From assembly GCA_945982035.1 (NCBI GenBank), contig CAMFRO010000002.1, positions 1 through 50,818 of the forward strand: a DNA stretch of 50,818 bases. The letters are read 5' to 3'. The first letter of the stretch is position 1; every line of letters starts with the position of its first letter. Shown here in pieces: positions 42,410 to 50,818 of the stretch. The stretch comes from an uncultured Clostridia bacterium. GTDB taxonomy: Bacteria; Bacillota; Clostridia; Oscillospirales; Acutalibacteraceae. The position numbers and the translations under genes were made by a program. The notes under the pieces were generated by a model. The model ran no database searches and was not told the origin of the DNA. It was given only the letters and a program-made list of their open reading frames with translations.

Positions 42410-43288
42410 TTATTCTATATTTTGAATCTGCTCACGGATTTTTTCAACCTCGGCTTTGATGTCAACTACCTTGCGTGCAATTTCAACATCATTTGCCTTG
42501 GAGCCTATGGTATTTGTTTCACGGTTAATTTCCTGTACGAGAAAATCCATTTTTCTGCCCACAGGCTCGTCGGAATTAATAAAATCATTAAGCTGGGCAA
42601 TATGTGAGCGCAGCCTAACAGTTTCTTCAGCAACTGCTACCTTGTCGGCAAAGACCGCAACCTCCTGAATAATTCTGCTCTCGTCAAGAGTAACGTCGCC
42701 GATAAGGTCGTGTACACGCTCAATCAGTTTATCATTATATTCCTTAACAGTTTGGGGTGAACGCTCCTCAATAAAGGATACACATTCAAGAATATAATTT
42801 GACCTTGATGCAATATCAGCTTTCATATTAGCACCTTCAACCGTGCGCATTTGAATGAATTTGTCAACAGCCTCGGAGGTAACGGTGCGAACATAATTCC
42901 AAATTTTCTCCTCGTCCTCCTCCTCTTTTTTGACAACGAGAACATCGGGAAAACGGCTTATTGCAGAAACGCCGAAATCCTCTTTAAGCTCGTAATCGCA
43001 GGCAAGCTGTTTAAGTGCCTTTACATAAGCGCCGGCAAGAGTTTTGTTAACAACAACCTGAGCAGAATCGGTATCAAGCGCCTCAATAGTAACAAAGCAC
43101 TCAACCTTGCCCCTTGATACTCGTGAATTAATATAGGATTTAAGCTTGTCATCAAGAAATCCGTACTGTCTGGGAATACGTGAATTAAATTCAAAATATT
43201 TGTGATTGACAGACTTAATTTCAACAGTGATAACATAACCGTCTATTTCTTTTACGCTTCTTCCGAAGCCTGTCATTGACTTGAGCAT
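42410..43288 (-). CDS. yicC: YicC/YloC family endoribonuclease
   Basis: This 292-aa protein starts MLKSMTGFGRS and has the family's ITVEIKSVNHKYFEFNSRIP. The C-terminal half has FLVQEINRETNTIGSKAND, which is diagnostic. YicC proteins are RNA-cleaving enzymes linked to small-RNA turnover. The ATG at 43288 follows AAGGAG by six bases; the track's TTG adds two residues. It is the first gene of the long cluster ending in thiN. Confidence 0.94.
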   Translation of the reverse strand: MLKSMTGFGRSVKEIDGYVITVEIKSVNHKYFEFNSRIPRQYGFLDDKLKSYINSRVSRGKVECFVTIEALDTDSAQVVVNKTLAGAYVKALKQLACDYELKEDFGVSAISRFPDVLVVKKEEEDEEKIWNYVRTVTSEAVDKFIQMRTVEGANMKADIASRSNYILECVSFIEERSPQTVKEYNDKLIERVHDLIGDVTLDESRIIQEVAVFADKVAVAEETVRLRSHIAQLNDFINSDEPVGRKMDFLVQEINRETNTIGSKANDVEIARKVVDIKAEVEKIREQIQNIE

Positions 43289-43317
43289 AAGCAACTCCTT
43301 AAATTTTATTAAAAAAT

Positions 43318-43346
43318 ATTATAGTAAGTAACAATAGTAAGGTCAA
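43318..43346 (-). promoter_or_regulatory. sigma-A promoter of the yicC-thiN cluster
   Basis: TTGACC (43346-43341), a 17-base spacer and TATAAT (43323-43318) on the minus strand, about 30 bases before the yicC ATG. No other clear promoter was noticed before the end of thiN. Confidence 0.85.
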
Positions 43347-43396
43347 TAGTTTGTTAACAGTTTGTTTACAATATTAAATATTTATTTACAATAGGC

Positions 43397-43428
43397 ATAA
43401 AAAACAAGGACGGAGAACTCCGTCCTTG
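43397..43428 (-). terminator. terminator behind the giant-protein/45-aa peptide unit
   Basis: CAAGGACGGAG and CTCCGTCCTTG form an 11-bp perfect stem with a two-base loop, followed on the minus strand by TTTTTTATGCC. Confidence 0.92.
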
Positions 43429-43441
43429 CTGACAATTTGAT

Positions 43442-43579
43442 TTAGAATTCACCAAAGGGATCTATCTCTTCACCGCCCCCTTCAATACCGCCTTCAACAT
43501 TACTTGATTCGGTCATTACGGTGTCAATTCTAAATTTTTCAATCTCCGCCTCGGGAGAAATATATTTTTTCTTTGCCAT
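43442..43579 (-). CDS. 45-aa acidic peptide (not in ORF track)
   Basis: Hand-translated: MAKKKYISPEAEIEKFRIDT then VMTESSNVEGGIEGGGEEID, ending PFGEF. A lysine-rich start and a Gly/Glu-rich tail give a two-part look, like small leader-core peptides of many gut Firmicutes. No signal peptide and no Cys. GGGAGG lies ahead of the ATG, 17 bases after the stop of the 2295-aa secreted protein, and a strong terminator follows, so it is co-transcribed with it. No modifying enzyme or transporter is encoded nearby. Function unknown. Confidence 0.75.
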   Translation of the reverse strand: MAKKKYISPEAEIEKFRIDTVMTESSNVEGGIEGGGEEIDPFGEF

Positions 43580-43596
43580 GATTTAATTCCTCCCTG

Positions 43597-46500
43597 TTAG
43601 TTGTTGCAGATGTTACCGTAGTCAATTGACTGAACTACTGTGTTTTGGTCAAAGCTTGTGTCTGTATCGGCAACGGTGGGGTTGTAGCTGTACTTAACAT
43701 AAGCACGAGTGTAAACCTTTGTTCCGTCAGTAGGTACTTTAGCAAATCTAAGGTAATACTGACATGTTTCGGTTGCATCCTTGTTGGATACAAATCTAAC
43801 ATTTTCGCCGCCTATTACAAACTTATTGGGATCGGTACCAACCGTTGAATCGGTTGTGTAAAGAGTACCCTTTTCAGTAACAACGCCGCAAACGCCGGTG
43901 GTTTGATTTATGCCTGATGCATATTGAGTATATTGAGTATAAATCGTGTACTTCTCGCTTGTTTGTAATACACTTGAAACGTAAGGAAGTTTAGCGTCAA
44001 GCTTTCTAATCATTTCTGAGTCGGTAACGGTTGTACCGTTAATTGTATATGTGCCTGTTGTGGTATCCTTAGATACTGAATACAATGCCATATCGCCGAC
44101 TGTGAAGAACGGATACGAAGTATCGGTACGTGAATTATACTTAACAATTGAGTAAGTGCCGTCAGCATTGAGAAGTGCAATTGCATAGGAACCTGTCTTG
44201 CCAACAGCAGTTGCCTTTGTATCGTAGTACAACGGCTGTGATGTTGAAGAAAGAACGCTTGTGCCGTCTATGGAAACATTATATGTGGTTCCTGCCTTTT
44301 CATACTTAGGCTTAAGAACTACAAGACCGTTCTCATCCTTGTAATCGGACATAGTGTAGGTTCCGTCATTTACAGATGTGCCGTTAATGCTCCAGCCGCT
44401 CTGAGTGTAATACGGATAGTCATCTGCAGGAACAGATGTTGAACCGATTACGCAGGTATTTTTACCTAACTGAACTGATGTACTTTCGTCAACATTATAT
44501 TCCTGTACGGTGTTACCGTAGATGTTGAGAACTCTTACCTTAACCTGACCGGTTACAGGCTCTGATGAGCAGTAAGCGGAAACAGTAGTGGTGCCATCCT
44601 GCTGAATGCTGAGGTTATAGCTGTCGGCTGCAGGAATTGTTTGCGATGTGCCATCGCTGTAAGAAACAATCCACTTGTAATTATTAAGGCCGGCGGGAAC
44701 ATTAAATGTTACCGTTTCTCCATAAATGTGAGAAGTTGTTTCTGTTGAATATACAGTATTTTCATCATCGTTATAAACGTTGAATGTAACTGTGCAGCTT
44801 CTTCTGTTAGCCGACGTACTGTCCTCAAGTGCTGAAAGCACGTTAGTGGTAACAGCGTCAAGCTGAGTCTGCTGATTTGCAGAGGTGTTGTACCAAATTG
44901 TACCGCCAACATTTACATAAGCCGTGCAATCCTCGGATGAAACATCTGTATAAGCAGGTGTTGTAACAGTCTGTTTAGCGGCAGAGCCTACGCCGTTTTG
45001 ATAAGCAACAACGGCACTGTTAAGTCCCTGCTTCTGTACAGTTTTGTAAACCGAGCTGTCAGATGCAAGATAAGCGTCTGAAAATGCACCTACATCATAG
45101 TACTTAAGAAGATTTGTTGCAGAATCATAAGCGTCATAATCTGCGCACTCTGCAAGATTGCCCTTTTGTACGCCAACATTCTGTCCGTCGCTTATAATTG
45201 CAGTCTGGCGTGCAGATTGGGTAGAAGTATCAACTGCTGAAGCATAGTATCTGTGTCCGTTAAGCTTTACATATACTCCGTTGATAAGAACGTAATCACC
45301 ATCTTCAAATTCTGTCGGATTTGCATCACCATCGTTCATATAGAACACGCCTATATAGGTGTAATGGTCAATATTTTTCGCCTGCTTATCAGTAGTGACG
45401 ATATTGCCGTCTTTATCGTATGCAATATACGGACCGTATGCGTTATTAACATAAGTTACTTTGTACTTTTCAGTATCGTTCTTATAATCGGTTGACTTAT
45501 CTGCCCAAGCCTTTGCAGTATTATATGCGTTTGTGAAATTCAGCCAAGTTTTGTAAGAATAATTTTGGTTAAGGTACGAGGTACCATTGCCGACAACCAG
45601 CGTTGCAGTGTTATCAGATGTGGATGCAACAGCGTTCTCCGGCTCTGAATAATCAGCCTTTTCAACAAGAACTGCCTGTGCGGCGGTTACATTGCTTTGA
45701 AGTCTTGAAATAGTAGCTTTATCGGTAATGAAAGCATTATCTTCGCCGAATGGGTTAAGAGAATCTACATGCTCTTCAATCTTGTTATATGCGTTTTTGT
45801 AAGCAGTCCAAGAAGAATTTGTGTAAACTGCGTCTGTTGCTGTGTATGTTCCGTCGCCGTTGTCAATAGTAACGTTACCGTAGGAATCGTCAGTACCGGC
45901 GGCAGCTTCATAGAAGCCTGTGTTAGCGTCAACTACATCGTAAAGGGTTTTGTAGTCAGCCTTTTTCTCTATCTTAGTAAGGTCAACCGCCTCAAGAGCG
46001 TCAACCTTAGTCTTAAGGGTTCTTGCAAGTTCTGAAGCGTCGGCTGTTGCAGTTAAGGCATAGGACTGTGATGTAAGAGCATCATAGGCTTCAAGCAATT
46101 CCTTAGCAGATTCCGGAGTGTAGTCGGCTATATTTCCAAGAATCTCTCTTCTTTTGCTATCCATCAATACAGACTTAACTGTTGAGTAGTTAATTACTGT
46201 TACTGTACCACGACCAGAAGCCCATCCGGGAACAGATTTCGAACAGTCTCTATAACCACTTTTTACTGCTTTCCAACGCTTATAAGCATGGAATGTAGGG
46301 GTAAAGGAATAAATATAGCTGTAAATAGAACCATCAGAAGTTGTATAGGTAGTATCACTTGCTGTATTAACCTTAAAGGTGTCAAGATTACCTGTAAAAC
46401 GTGCATAACCGGAAGCATTATAGAAAGTTTTTGCCGACATATCAGCAGCGAAGGTATCTTTTGCATTAGTCATTCTGTATTTTTCCTGATAATTATCATA

Positions 46501-49500
46501 ATACCAGTTAACATTACTATCTTTACCTGAACCATCAGTATTACTTGTGTTTTGGTGCCAATATTCATCATCCTTTGTTCCTATACCGGCACCACCAAAC
46601 GCCATAGGCACGTTATTATAAACAAATATTGCTGCACCGTACTGATTTGTAGTACTTGAATTTTGCTTATAAAAACGAGATGAGAAAGGAGCTATTGGAG
46701 TATCACCATCAATACCGGTATAAAGCCAAACATACTCAGAAGATGAAAGTGCCGCAGAAGCATTGTCATAAGCACCGTTATCTTGTTCTATACATTTATA
46801 CACTTCGGTTGGTTGAGTAAGCATATTATGAGTAAACTTTTCAGGTATATCATTCTTACCGGACTGTGTATAACCCTTAACAGTATCAGTGGGCTTAGTG
46901 TACTTAACCATCAATTCGATAGAATTCTCAAGTTCATTATAGAGTTGAAGAATTTCATCCGGGTTTTCCTGTACAGTACCATGCTTACAAGCCTCAATAT
47001 AACGGCGGATTCTGTCGTAAGCCTTATAAGCAGCACTCATATTAGTGTAAACAAACTCTGATTTTCCCACATCAGCCATAGCTTTTTCAAAGTCGCCTAA
47101 AGCCTTTGGTAAAAGAGTATTCGCTATGTCACGACAGTCAAGATTGTACAGACTCTTTGCAGAATACAATGCGTTATAAATTTTAAAATTGTCTAAGTAA
47201 GCATCAGTAGCATTTACCCAATATCCGCAAGAGTTACCATAGAACACGCCGCGGTCCGAGTTGAAATAGTCGTGAATTGAATGACCGGATGTTTTAGCAT
47301 TTGCTGAAACATAATAGTCAATTTTTTTAGTAAGCTTTCCGTCTATATAGAAATAGATATTGTCCCAGCTACCGTGCGGCTCTATTTGAATTTCAATATG
47401 TGACCACTTATTAAGCGGAAGACCGTTTGTGCCGAATACGCCTGTGGCGTTGATATAGTTGTCACCGGCAGCGTCTGCATCCCAAACATAATGTAATTCA
47501 CCATTTTCAAGGACTTCAAAAAATCTTCGCGAGCCCCCATTAGTGTGGTCTTCACCGATATTAAAAATAGTCTCGCCGTTAATAGCTGCACCCGGATTAT
47601 ACCACATAGAAATTGTATAACCCTTTGACTTATCAGTGGTTGAGCCGTAGTAGGTATATTTGGAATTAACGCCGTTTGCGGCATTAAGAACCTTTCCGTT
47701 AATACCAAGTGGGTCGTCAACGGTTGTAGCGTAAGCAGTTTTATCATTATTTCCGTCGCCGGTGGTGTCTTTATCTTCCATGGGGTCATAGTAAACTGCG
47801 GAAGCATTTACATCATCGGCTACGTTTGTACCCGGAGTAGCATTCGCCAATTCCTCAATAGACTCGTCAACATCATAGTAAGAAAGCGCTCTGTTGTAAA
47901 TACGGAAGTCGGAAATGTAACCGTTAAGCATATCATCAGCTGCATAAGAGGAAATACCGAAATAAAGATTACCTGCTATCAAATTATCAAAGAATGCTTG
48001 GTTCATAGCCGTATTATTGATAGGACAACCTACCGTTTTGATGCTTTCGCCGTTTTTAGCGTAAACATATTTAAGCAATGCACCGTCAACGCAGAATGTA
48101 ACATAGCCCTTTGAAATAGTATATGTGTAAAGATGCCATGCGCCCTTATATGAGGTACCCTTGTAACCGTCTGCAATAGTCTGTGTGCCTATGTTATTTG
48201 CACCAAACTCCATATTAGCCGCCGCATAAACGTAGGAGGTATTTAATTGTGAATATCCTCTGCCAAGCTCGTCATCCCAGGAAACATTACCTGGATCGGA
48301 CATACTTGACCAGTCAAAGAAACGACCGTAGTTAGCGTTAGTTGCATAACCGTACCAAGAGAAGGTTATTCCGTCGTCAATGTTAAGTCCTCTTAGCATA
48401 CTTGAGGTATTGATGCTTGCATAAGCACCATTTTTATTACCTGAATCGTTAACGGTTGATGCAGCGGCAGATGCAGTTCTGTCCGAAGCCGTACCTGCAA
48501 AGTTAGCGGCAACCTTACCGTTATAATTATTTGTCATTGTAACGCCGGAATTGGTAAGAGTATTTCCATTGCCTGTTGCGTCATAGGTAGCGTCGTCATT
48601 AGTAAAGTAACGTGCTACAAGATAATCGTTAGCAGTTTTGCCGGATTCAATACCTGTTGAATCGTATGTTGTTTTACCGTATTTGGCAATAAGCTTATTA
48701 TACTCTGCCGTGGTAATATTAATAACTGAGCCGTGACGAGGTGTTAAATAGTTTAAATTCATAGAGTCAACTCTTGAACTCTCAAAATTCATTAAATCCG
48801 AAGATGAATACACTGCAAAGTATGAAAGAGAGCTTGAATAGTGGTCAGCCATCATCATATATGCACCTGTATTGTAAAGTCTGTAAACCTCGGGACCTTC
48901 AAGAGAAGAACCATAGTTACCATCTGTAAATGAAACAGGAGTTGAATAAGGACCGCTTGCATGTGTGGAGGTTGAATAAGCAATTTTCTTGGTTGTTTCA
49001 TCCTTAAACCACATATAATAAATATTTCCGTCAAAAGTAATGTTACCGTCTATATTATCATTACCTGTATCAATTAACTGTTTAGGTTTTGTAAGGAAGG
49101 TCTTGAAGTCATCAGTATAGGTGTAATACATAACTGTATGACCGCCAATATAACCAACTGCCCAAAATAGCATATAGTGACCTGCCTCTTCATCCCAAAT
49201 AGCCTCGGGAGCCCAAGCACGTGATACCGAACCGCCGCAGAGGTCACCCATAATTGACTGGGTATCAATAAACCATGGTTCTGTATCCGCAAGCTCTTCC
49301 ATACTATTAAGATGCCATACCATAAGCTTTGAGTTATTACCCCAGTTGGTACCGTTCTCTGTATTTAAGTCGGTAGCGAGAATGTAGTATGAGCCATCTT
49401 GTGCCTGGAACGCATAGGGGTCACGAACATGTCCGGATGCGGCAATACCGGAATTATCTGGATAAGAGGTAATTGTTGAAGGCAGATTGTTAGCAGCACT

Positions 49501-50484
49501 CCAAATAGGCATATTACCGTTAAGAGCCTCCCAGTTGTAGCCGTCGTCCGATACAGCCATGTGAAGTGTTTCGCCGTCTGCACTGTTACCTGTAAAGTAA
49601 GTAAACAGATATTTATCCTTAGTAGTATCTACGTCCTTGGTAGTATCTTCATATTGACCGGAGTAGAGCTTGATGCTCTTATATGAAACATTTTGGTAAT
49701 AAGCACCATTCGAGGTACCGAGATAAAGTCCGGTAATATTTGACGTATCAAGAGTATATCTGCAAGAGCCGTAATTTATTATTATTTCGCCGGAATCATC
49801 GGTAACATAAGATACAAAATGGCCCTTTTCATAATACATAATATAATGATAATCAGTACTTTTAGCCAAATTGTTGGTATCAAGCCTATAAGTACCGCCC
49901 TCATGTGAGGTAGCAGGCGATTTTGTTGAACCGTCAATATGCGTTCTACCATAACCGTCCTGTGCAAAGAACTCGTTATACCATGGATATTCACTATAAA
50001 AATCATTTACATATCCACTTTTTGTTGAAATCTTGAAAAAGGTTGACTTATCCAAGCTTGCGATAGAAAAATCACCGTAAAATTGAAATTCAACATCAAC
50101 TTTAAAGGAGCTTAATCCCTTAAGCGGATTGACATTGCCGTTATATGCAGAAACATACATATAACCGTTGCTGATATGTGTACCTGTTGAATCAACAGTA
50201 GGTGTAAGCGCATTATAACCATCACCAGGTTTATACCATTCAGCTGCCTTCCAGCCGATTTGATGATCAGCAGAATCAACAGAAGCGACAGCAGTATCCT
50301 CATAAATATTTACACCGTCGTCTGTATTAGTTACACTGGAATCAGACCATTGTGCATTAGTAAAATCAGATGATGCAAACTGAGTCCAGCTTGTTTGACC
50401 GGCATACGAGGTTAGCGGCATAGCTGACGTAGCCATAACCAGTGACAAAACTACACAGACAAGTCTTGAAAAATGTTTTTTCAT
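43597..50484 (-). CDS. 2295-aa secreted multidomain protein with GH43-like and LamG-like domains
   Basis: A signal peptide (SRLVCVVLSLVMATSAMPLT) leads. Residues 30-285 are a beta-sandwich-like domain. About 290-615 is a GH43-type five-bladed propeller, with candidate catalytic residues Asp355 (HVRDPYAF), Asp479 (NIDGNITFDG) and Glu529 (SLEGPEVY), plus WAPEAIWDEEAGHY. Two LamG/concanavalin-like domains follow (about 617-882 and 897-1114). Helical FIVAR-like stretches and beta-rich repeats of unknown type fill 1115-2295. I see no dockerin, LPxTG, SLH or C-terminal helix, so attachment is unclear. It probably acts on arabinose-containing or similar glycans outside the cell; the substrate is inference. 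Confidence 0.85.
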   Translation of the reverse strand: MKKHFSRLVCVVLSLVMATSAMPLTSYAGQTSWTQFASSDFTNAQWSDSSVTNTDDGVNIYEDTAVASVDSADHQIGWKAAEWYKPGDGYNALTPTVDSTGTHISNGYMYVSAYNGNVNPLKGLSSFKVDVEFQFYGDFSIASLDKSTFFKISTKSGYVNDFYSEYPWYNEFFAQDGYGRTHIDGSTKSPATSHEGGTYRLDTNNLAKSTDYHYIMYYEKGHFVSYVTDDSGEIIINYGSCRYTLDTSNITGLYLGTSNGAYYQNVSYKSIKLYSGQYEDTTKDVDTTKDKYLFTYFTGNSADGETLHMAVSDDGYNWEALNGNMPIWSAANNLPSTITSYPDNSGIAASGHVRDPYAFQAQDGSYYILATDLNTENGTNWGNNSKLMVWHLNSMEELADTEPWFIDTQSIMGDLCGGSVSRAWAPEAIWDEEAGHYMLFWAVGYIGGHTVMYYTYTDDFKTFLTKPKQLIDTGNDNIDGNITFDGNIYYMWFKDETTKKIAYSTSTHASGPYSTPVSFTDGNYGSSLEGPEVYRLYNTGAYMMMADHYSSSLSYFAVYSSSDLMNFESSRVDSMNLNYLTPRHGSVINITTAEYNKLIAKYGKTTYDSTGIESGKTANDYLVARYFTNDDATYDATGNGNTLTNSGVTMTNNYNGKVAANFAGTASDRTASAAASTVNDSGNKNGAYASINTSSMLRGLNIDDGITFSWYGYATNANYGRFFDWSSMSDPGNVSWDDELGRGYSQLNTSYVYAAANMEFGANNIGTQTIADGYKGTSYKGAWHLYTYTISKGYVTFCVDGALLKYVYAKNGESIKTVGCPINNTAMNQAFFDNLIAGNLYFGISSYAADDMLNGYISDFRIYNRALSYYDVDESIEELANATPGTNVADDVNASAVYYDPMEDKDTTGDGNNDKTAYATTVDDPLGINGKVLNAANGVNSKYTYYGSTTDKSKGYTISMWYNPGAAINGETIFNIGEDHTNGGSRRFFEVLENGELHYVWDADAAGDNYINATGVFGTNGLPLNKWSHIEIQIEPHGSWDNIYFYIDGKLTKKIDYYVSANAKTSGHSIHDYFNSDRGVFYGNSCGYWVNATDAYLDNFKIYNALYSAKSLYNLDCRDIANTLLPKALGDFEKAMADVGKSEFVYTNMSAAYKAYDRIRRYIEACKHGTVQENPDEILQLYNELENSIELMVKYTKPTDTVKGYTQSGKNDIPEKFTHNMLTQPTEVYKCIEQDNGAYDNASAALSSSEYVWLYTGIDGDTPIAPFSSRFYKQNSSTTNQYGAAIFVYNNVPMAFGGAGIGTKDDEYWHQNTSNTDGSGKDSNVNWYYDNYQEKYRMTNAKDTFAADMSAKTFYNASGYARFTGNLDTFKVNTASDTTYTTSDGSIYSYIYSFTPTFHAYKRWKAVKSGYRDCSKSVPGWASGRGTVTVINYSTVKSVLMDSKRREILGNIADYTPESAKELLEAYDALTSQSYALTATADASELARTLKTKVDALEAVDLTKIEKKADYKTLYDVVDANTGFYEAAAGTDDSYGNVTIDNGDGTYTATDAVYTNSSWTAYKNAYNKIEEHVDSLNPFGEDNAFITDKATISRLQSNVTAAQAVLVEKADYSEPENAVASTSDNTATLVVGNGTSYLNQNYSYKTWLNFTNAYNTAKAWADKSTDYKNDTEKYKVTYVNNAYGPYIAYDKDGNIVTTDKQAKNIDHYTYIGVFYMNDGDANPTEFEDGDYVLINGVYVKLNGHRYYASAVDTSTQSARQTAIISDGQNVGVQKGNLAECADYDAYDSATNLLKYYDVGAFSDAYLASDSSVYKTVQKQGLNSAVVAYQNGVGSAAKQTVTTPAYTDVSSEDCTAYVNVGGTIWYNTSANQQTQLDAVTTNVLSALEDSTSANRRSCTVTFNVYNDDENTVYSTETTSHIYGETVTFNVPAGLNNYKWIVSYSDGTSQTIPAADSYNLSIQQDGTTTVSAYCSSEPVTGQVKVRVLNIYGNTVQEYNVDESTSVQLGKNTCVIGSTSVPADDYPYYTQSGWSINGTSVNDGTYTMSDYKDENGLVVLKPKYEKAGTTYNVSIDGTSVLSSTSQPLYYDTKATAVGKTGSYAIALLNADGTYSIVKYNSRTDTSYPFFTVGDMALYSVSKDTTTGTYTINGTTVTDSEMIRKLDAKLPYVSSVLQTSEKYTIYTQYTQYASGINQTTGVCGVVTEKGTLYTTDSTVGTDPNKFVIGGENVRFVSNKDATETCQYYLRFAKVPTDGTKVYTRAYVKYSYNPTVADTDTSFDQNTVVQSIDYGNICNN

Positions 50485-50607
50485 AACAAAATCCCCCTAT
50501 TTGCAAATAAACGCAATTAACCTATGGTTTACTGACTACACCATTAGGCAATATTGTTTATCGGAAAGCTTATAAATTTGCAAAAATGCATACTTTCCCA
50601 TTTATTC
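50485..50607 (-). other. structured 5' leader of the giant secreted protein
   Basis: The minus-strand leader is about 120 nt and holds at least two hairpins. GGAAAG pairs with CTTTCC (near 50560-50600). CCTAATGGT pairs with ACCATAGG (near 50515-50550), inside a longer ATAAAC/GTTTAT stem. The ribosome site GGGGGATT follows. It resembles no riboswitch I can name with confidence; a cis-regulatory RNA is possible. Confidence 0.45.
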
Positions 50608-50613
50608 TCTAAT

Positions 50614-50642
50614 ATAGTATATTATTAAAATTGTAAAGTCAA
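50614..50642 (-). promoter_or_regulatory. promoter of the giant secreted protein
   Basis: TTGACT (50642-50637) and TACTAT (50619-50614) on the minus strand are separated by 17 bases. Confidence 0.7.
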
Positions 50643-50765
50643 GAAAATTTTGAATTTTTTGTAAATAAATTTAATTTTTTTACACATTGCATAATCTGTA
50701 AGGTTACAATAGCTTTTCAGCAGTTACTATACAATGTATATAATATATAAAAACCTCCACGTAAA
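50643..50765. other. AT-rich intergenic stretch
   Basis: No gene or clear signal is visible. It contains TTACTATACAAT (50724-50735), a 12-mer also found at the left end of the native sequence (44-55). Confidence 0.5.
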
Positions 50766-50818
50766 TGAACTGCCCCAGATTGTGCAGACAGTACAAAAAG
50801 AGCCTACTTGAAGTAGAA
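50766..50818 (+). mobile_element. possible IS3-family terminus, cut by window edge
   Basis: TGAACTGCCCCAGATTGTGC looks like the terminal inverted repeat of IS3-family elements (TGAACTGCCCC-type ends). Only 53 bases are present; the transposase would lie beyond the window. The call rests on the end sequence alone. Confidence 0.4.

Noticed and set aside
43645-50303. Many ORFs inside the 2295-aa gene on both strands
   Set aside because: They are low-complexity shadows of the Thr/Ser/Asn-rich coding frame, without ribosome sites or domains.
50485-50607. Cyclic-di-GMP-I riboswitch for the giant gene's leader
   Set aside because: GCCTAA and the ACCAT-rich stem recalled the GEMM core, but the GACGCAAAG-type segment and the receptor loops are absent.
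1-50818. CRISPR array, rRNA genes, prophage structural genes
   Set aside because: No regularly spaced repeats, rRNA sequence or phage head or tail genes are visible; the only mobile genes are the small HTH pair, the integrase and the possible IS end.

Overview
The window is a contig fragment from a low-GC, spore-forming, anaerobic Firmicute, most likely a gut clostridium of the Oscillospirales/Ruminococcaceae type. The sporulation genes (spoIVA, a sipL-like gene, spoVM, dpaA/dpaB), an Fe-S aldo/keto reductase, a T-box leader, Gram-positive operon orders and a huge secreted glycan-active protein all point that way. The genus is inference.

Layout: (1) Bases 1-43 are Illumina Nextera adapter plus i5 index, not genome. 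(2) 44-2143 is one end of an integrated mobile element: two related small HTH (excisionase-like) genes and a tyrosine integrase, next to the 3' end of a tRNA-Leu(GAG) gene, with three short direct repeats between. (3) 2462-7133, minus: polyamine ABC transporter potABCD plus a HAD phosphatase. (4) 7222-8486, minus: dipicolinate synthase dpaA-dpaB, divergent from murC and a GNAT acetyltransferase. (5) 10460-13885, minus: a cysteine T-box operon cysE-cysS-Fe-S aldo/keto reductase. (6) 13923-17589, minus: recA-recX-rimO-pgsA, divergent from rpmB. (7) 18028-20793, minus: yceD-rpmF-der-plsY; rpmF (59 aa) is missing from the ORF track. (8) 20916-27114: pgi, a small P-loop protein, a D,D-carboxypeptidase, mtaB, a GHL10 lipoprotein, a CpXC protein and a DUF1294 protein.

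(9) 27095-43288, minus, is the most informative part. It is the conserved Firmicute cluster yicC-remA-gmk-rpoZ-priA-def-fmt-yugP-rsmB-rlmN-prpC-prkC-rsgA-thiN. It ends, as in Bacillus subtilis, in spoVM, a 29-aa gene I found by hand and absent from the ORF track. A 47-aa small membrane protein lies just upstream of spoVM. Directly downstream are a SPOCS/LysM protein that looks like SipL, and spoIVA. The three proteins expected to build the spore-coat basement layer (membrane peptide, ATPase scaffold, LysM bridge) therefore lie consecutively, with mother-cell-sigma-like promoter motifs in front.

(10) 43442-50484, minus: a 2295-aa secreted protein with a GH43-like beta-propeller and two LamG-like domains, a structured leader of about 120 nt, and an uncharacterised 45-aa acidic peptide gene behind it. 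The right edge (from 50766) looks like the terminus of an IS3-family insertion sequence cut by the window.

Most genes are ordinary housekeeping genes in tight, translationally coupled operons. The points worth following are the spoVM-sipL-spoIVA block with its extra 47-aa gene, the 45-aa peptide behind the giant secreted protein, the membrane-anchored PotD, the aldo/keto reductase under cysteine T-box control, and the integration module at tRNA-Leu.
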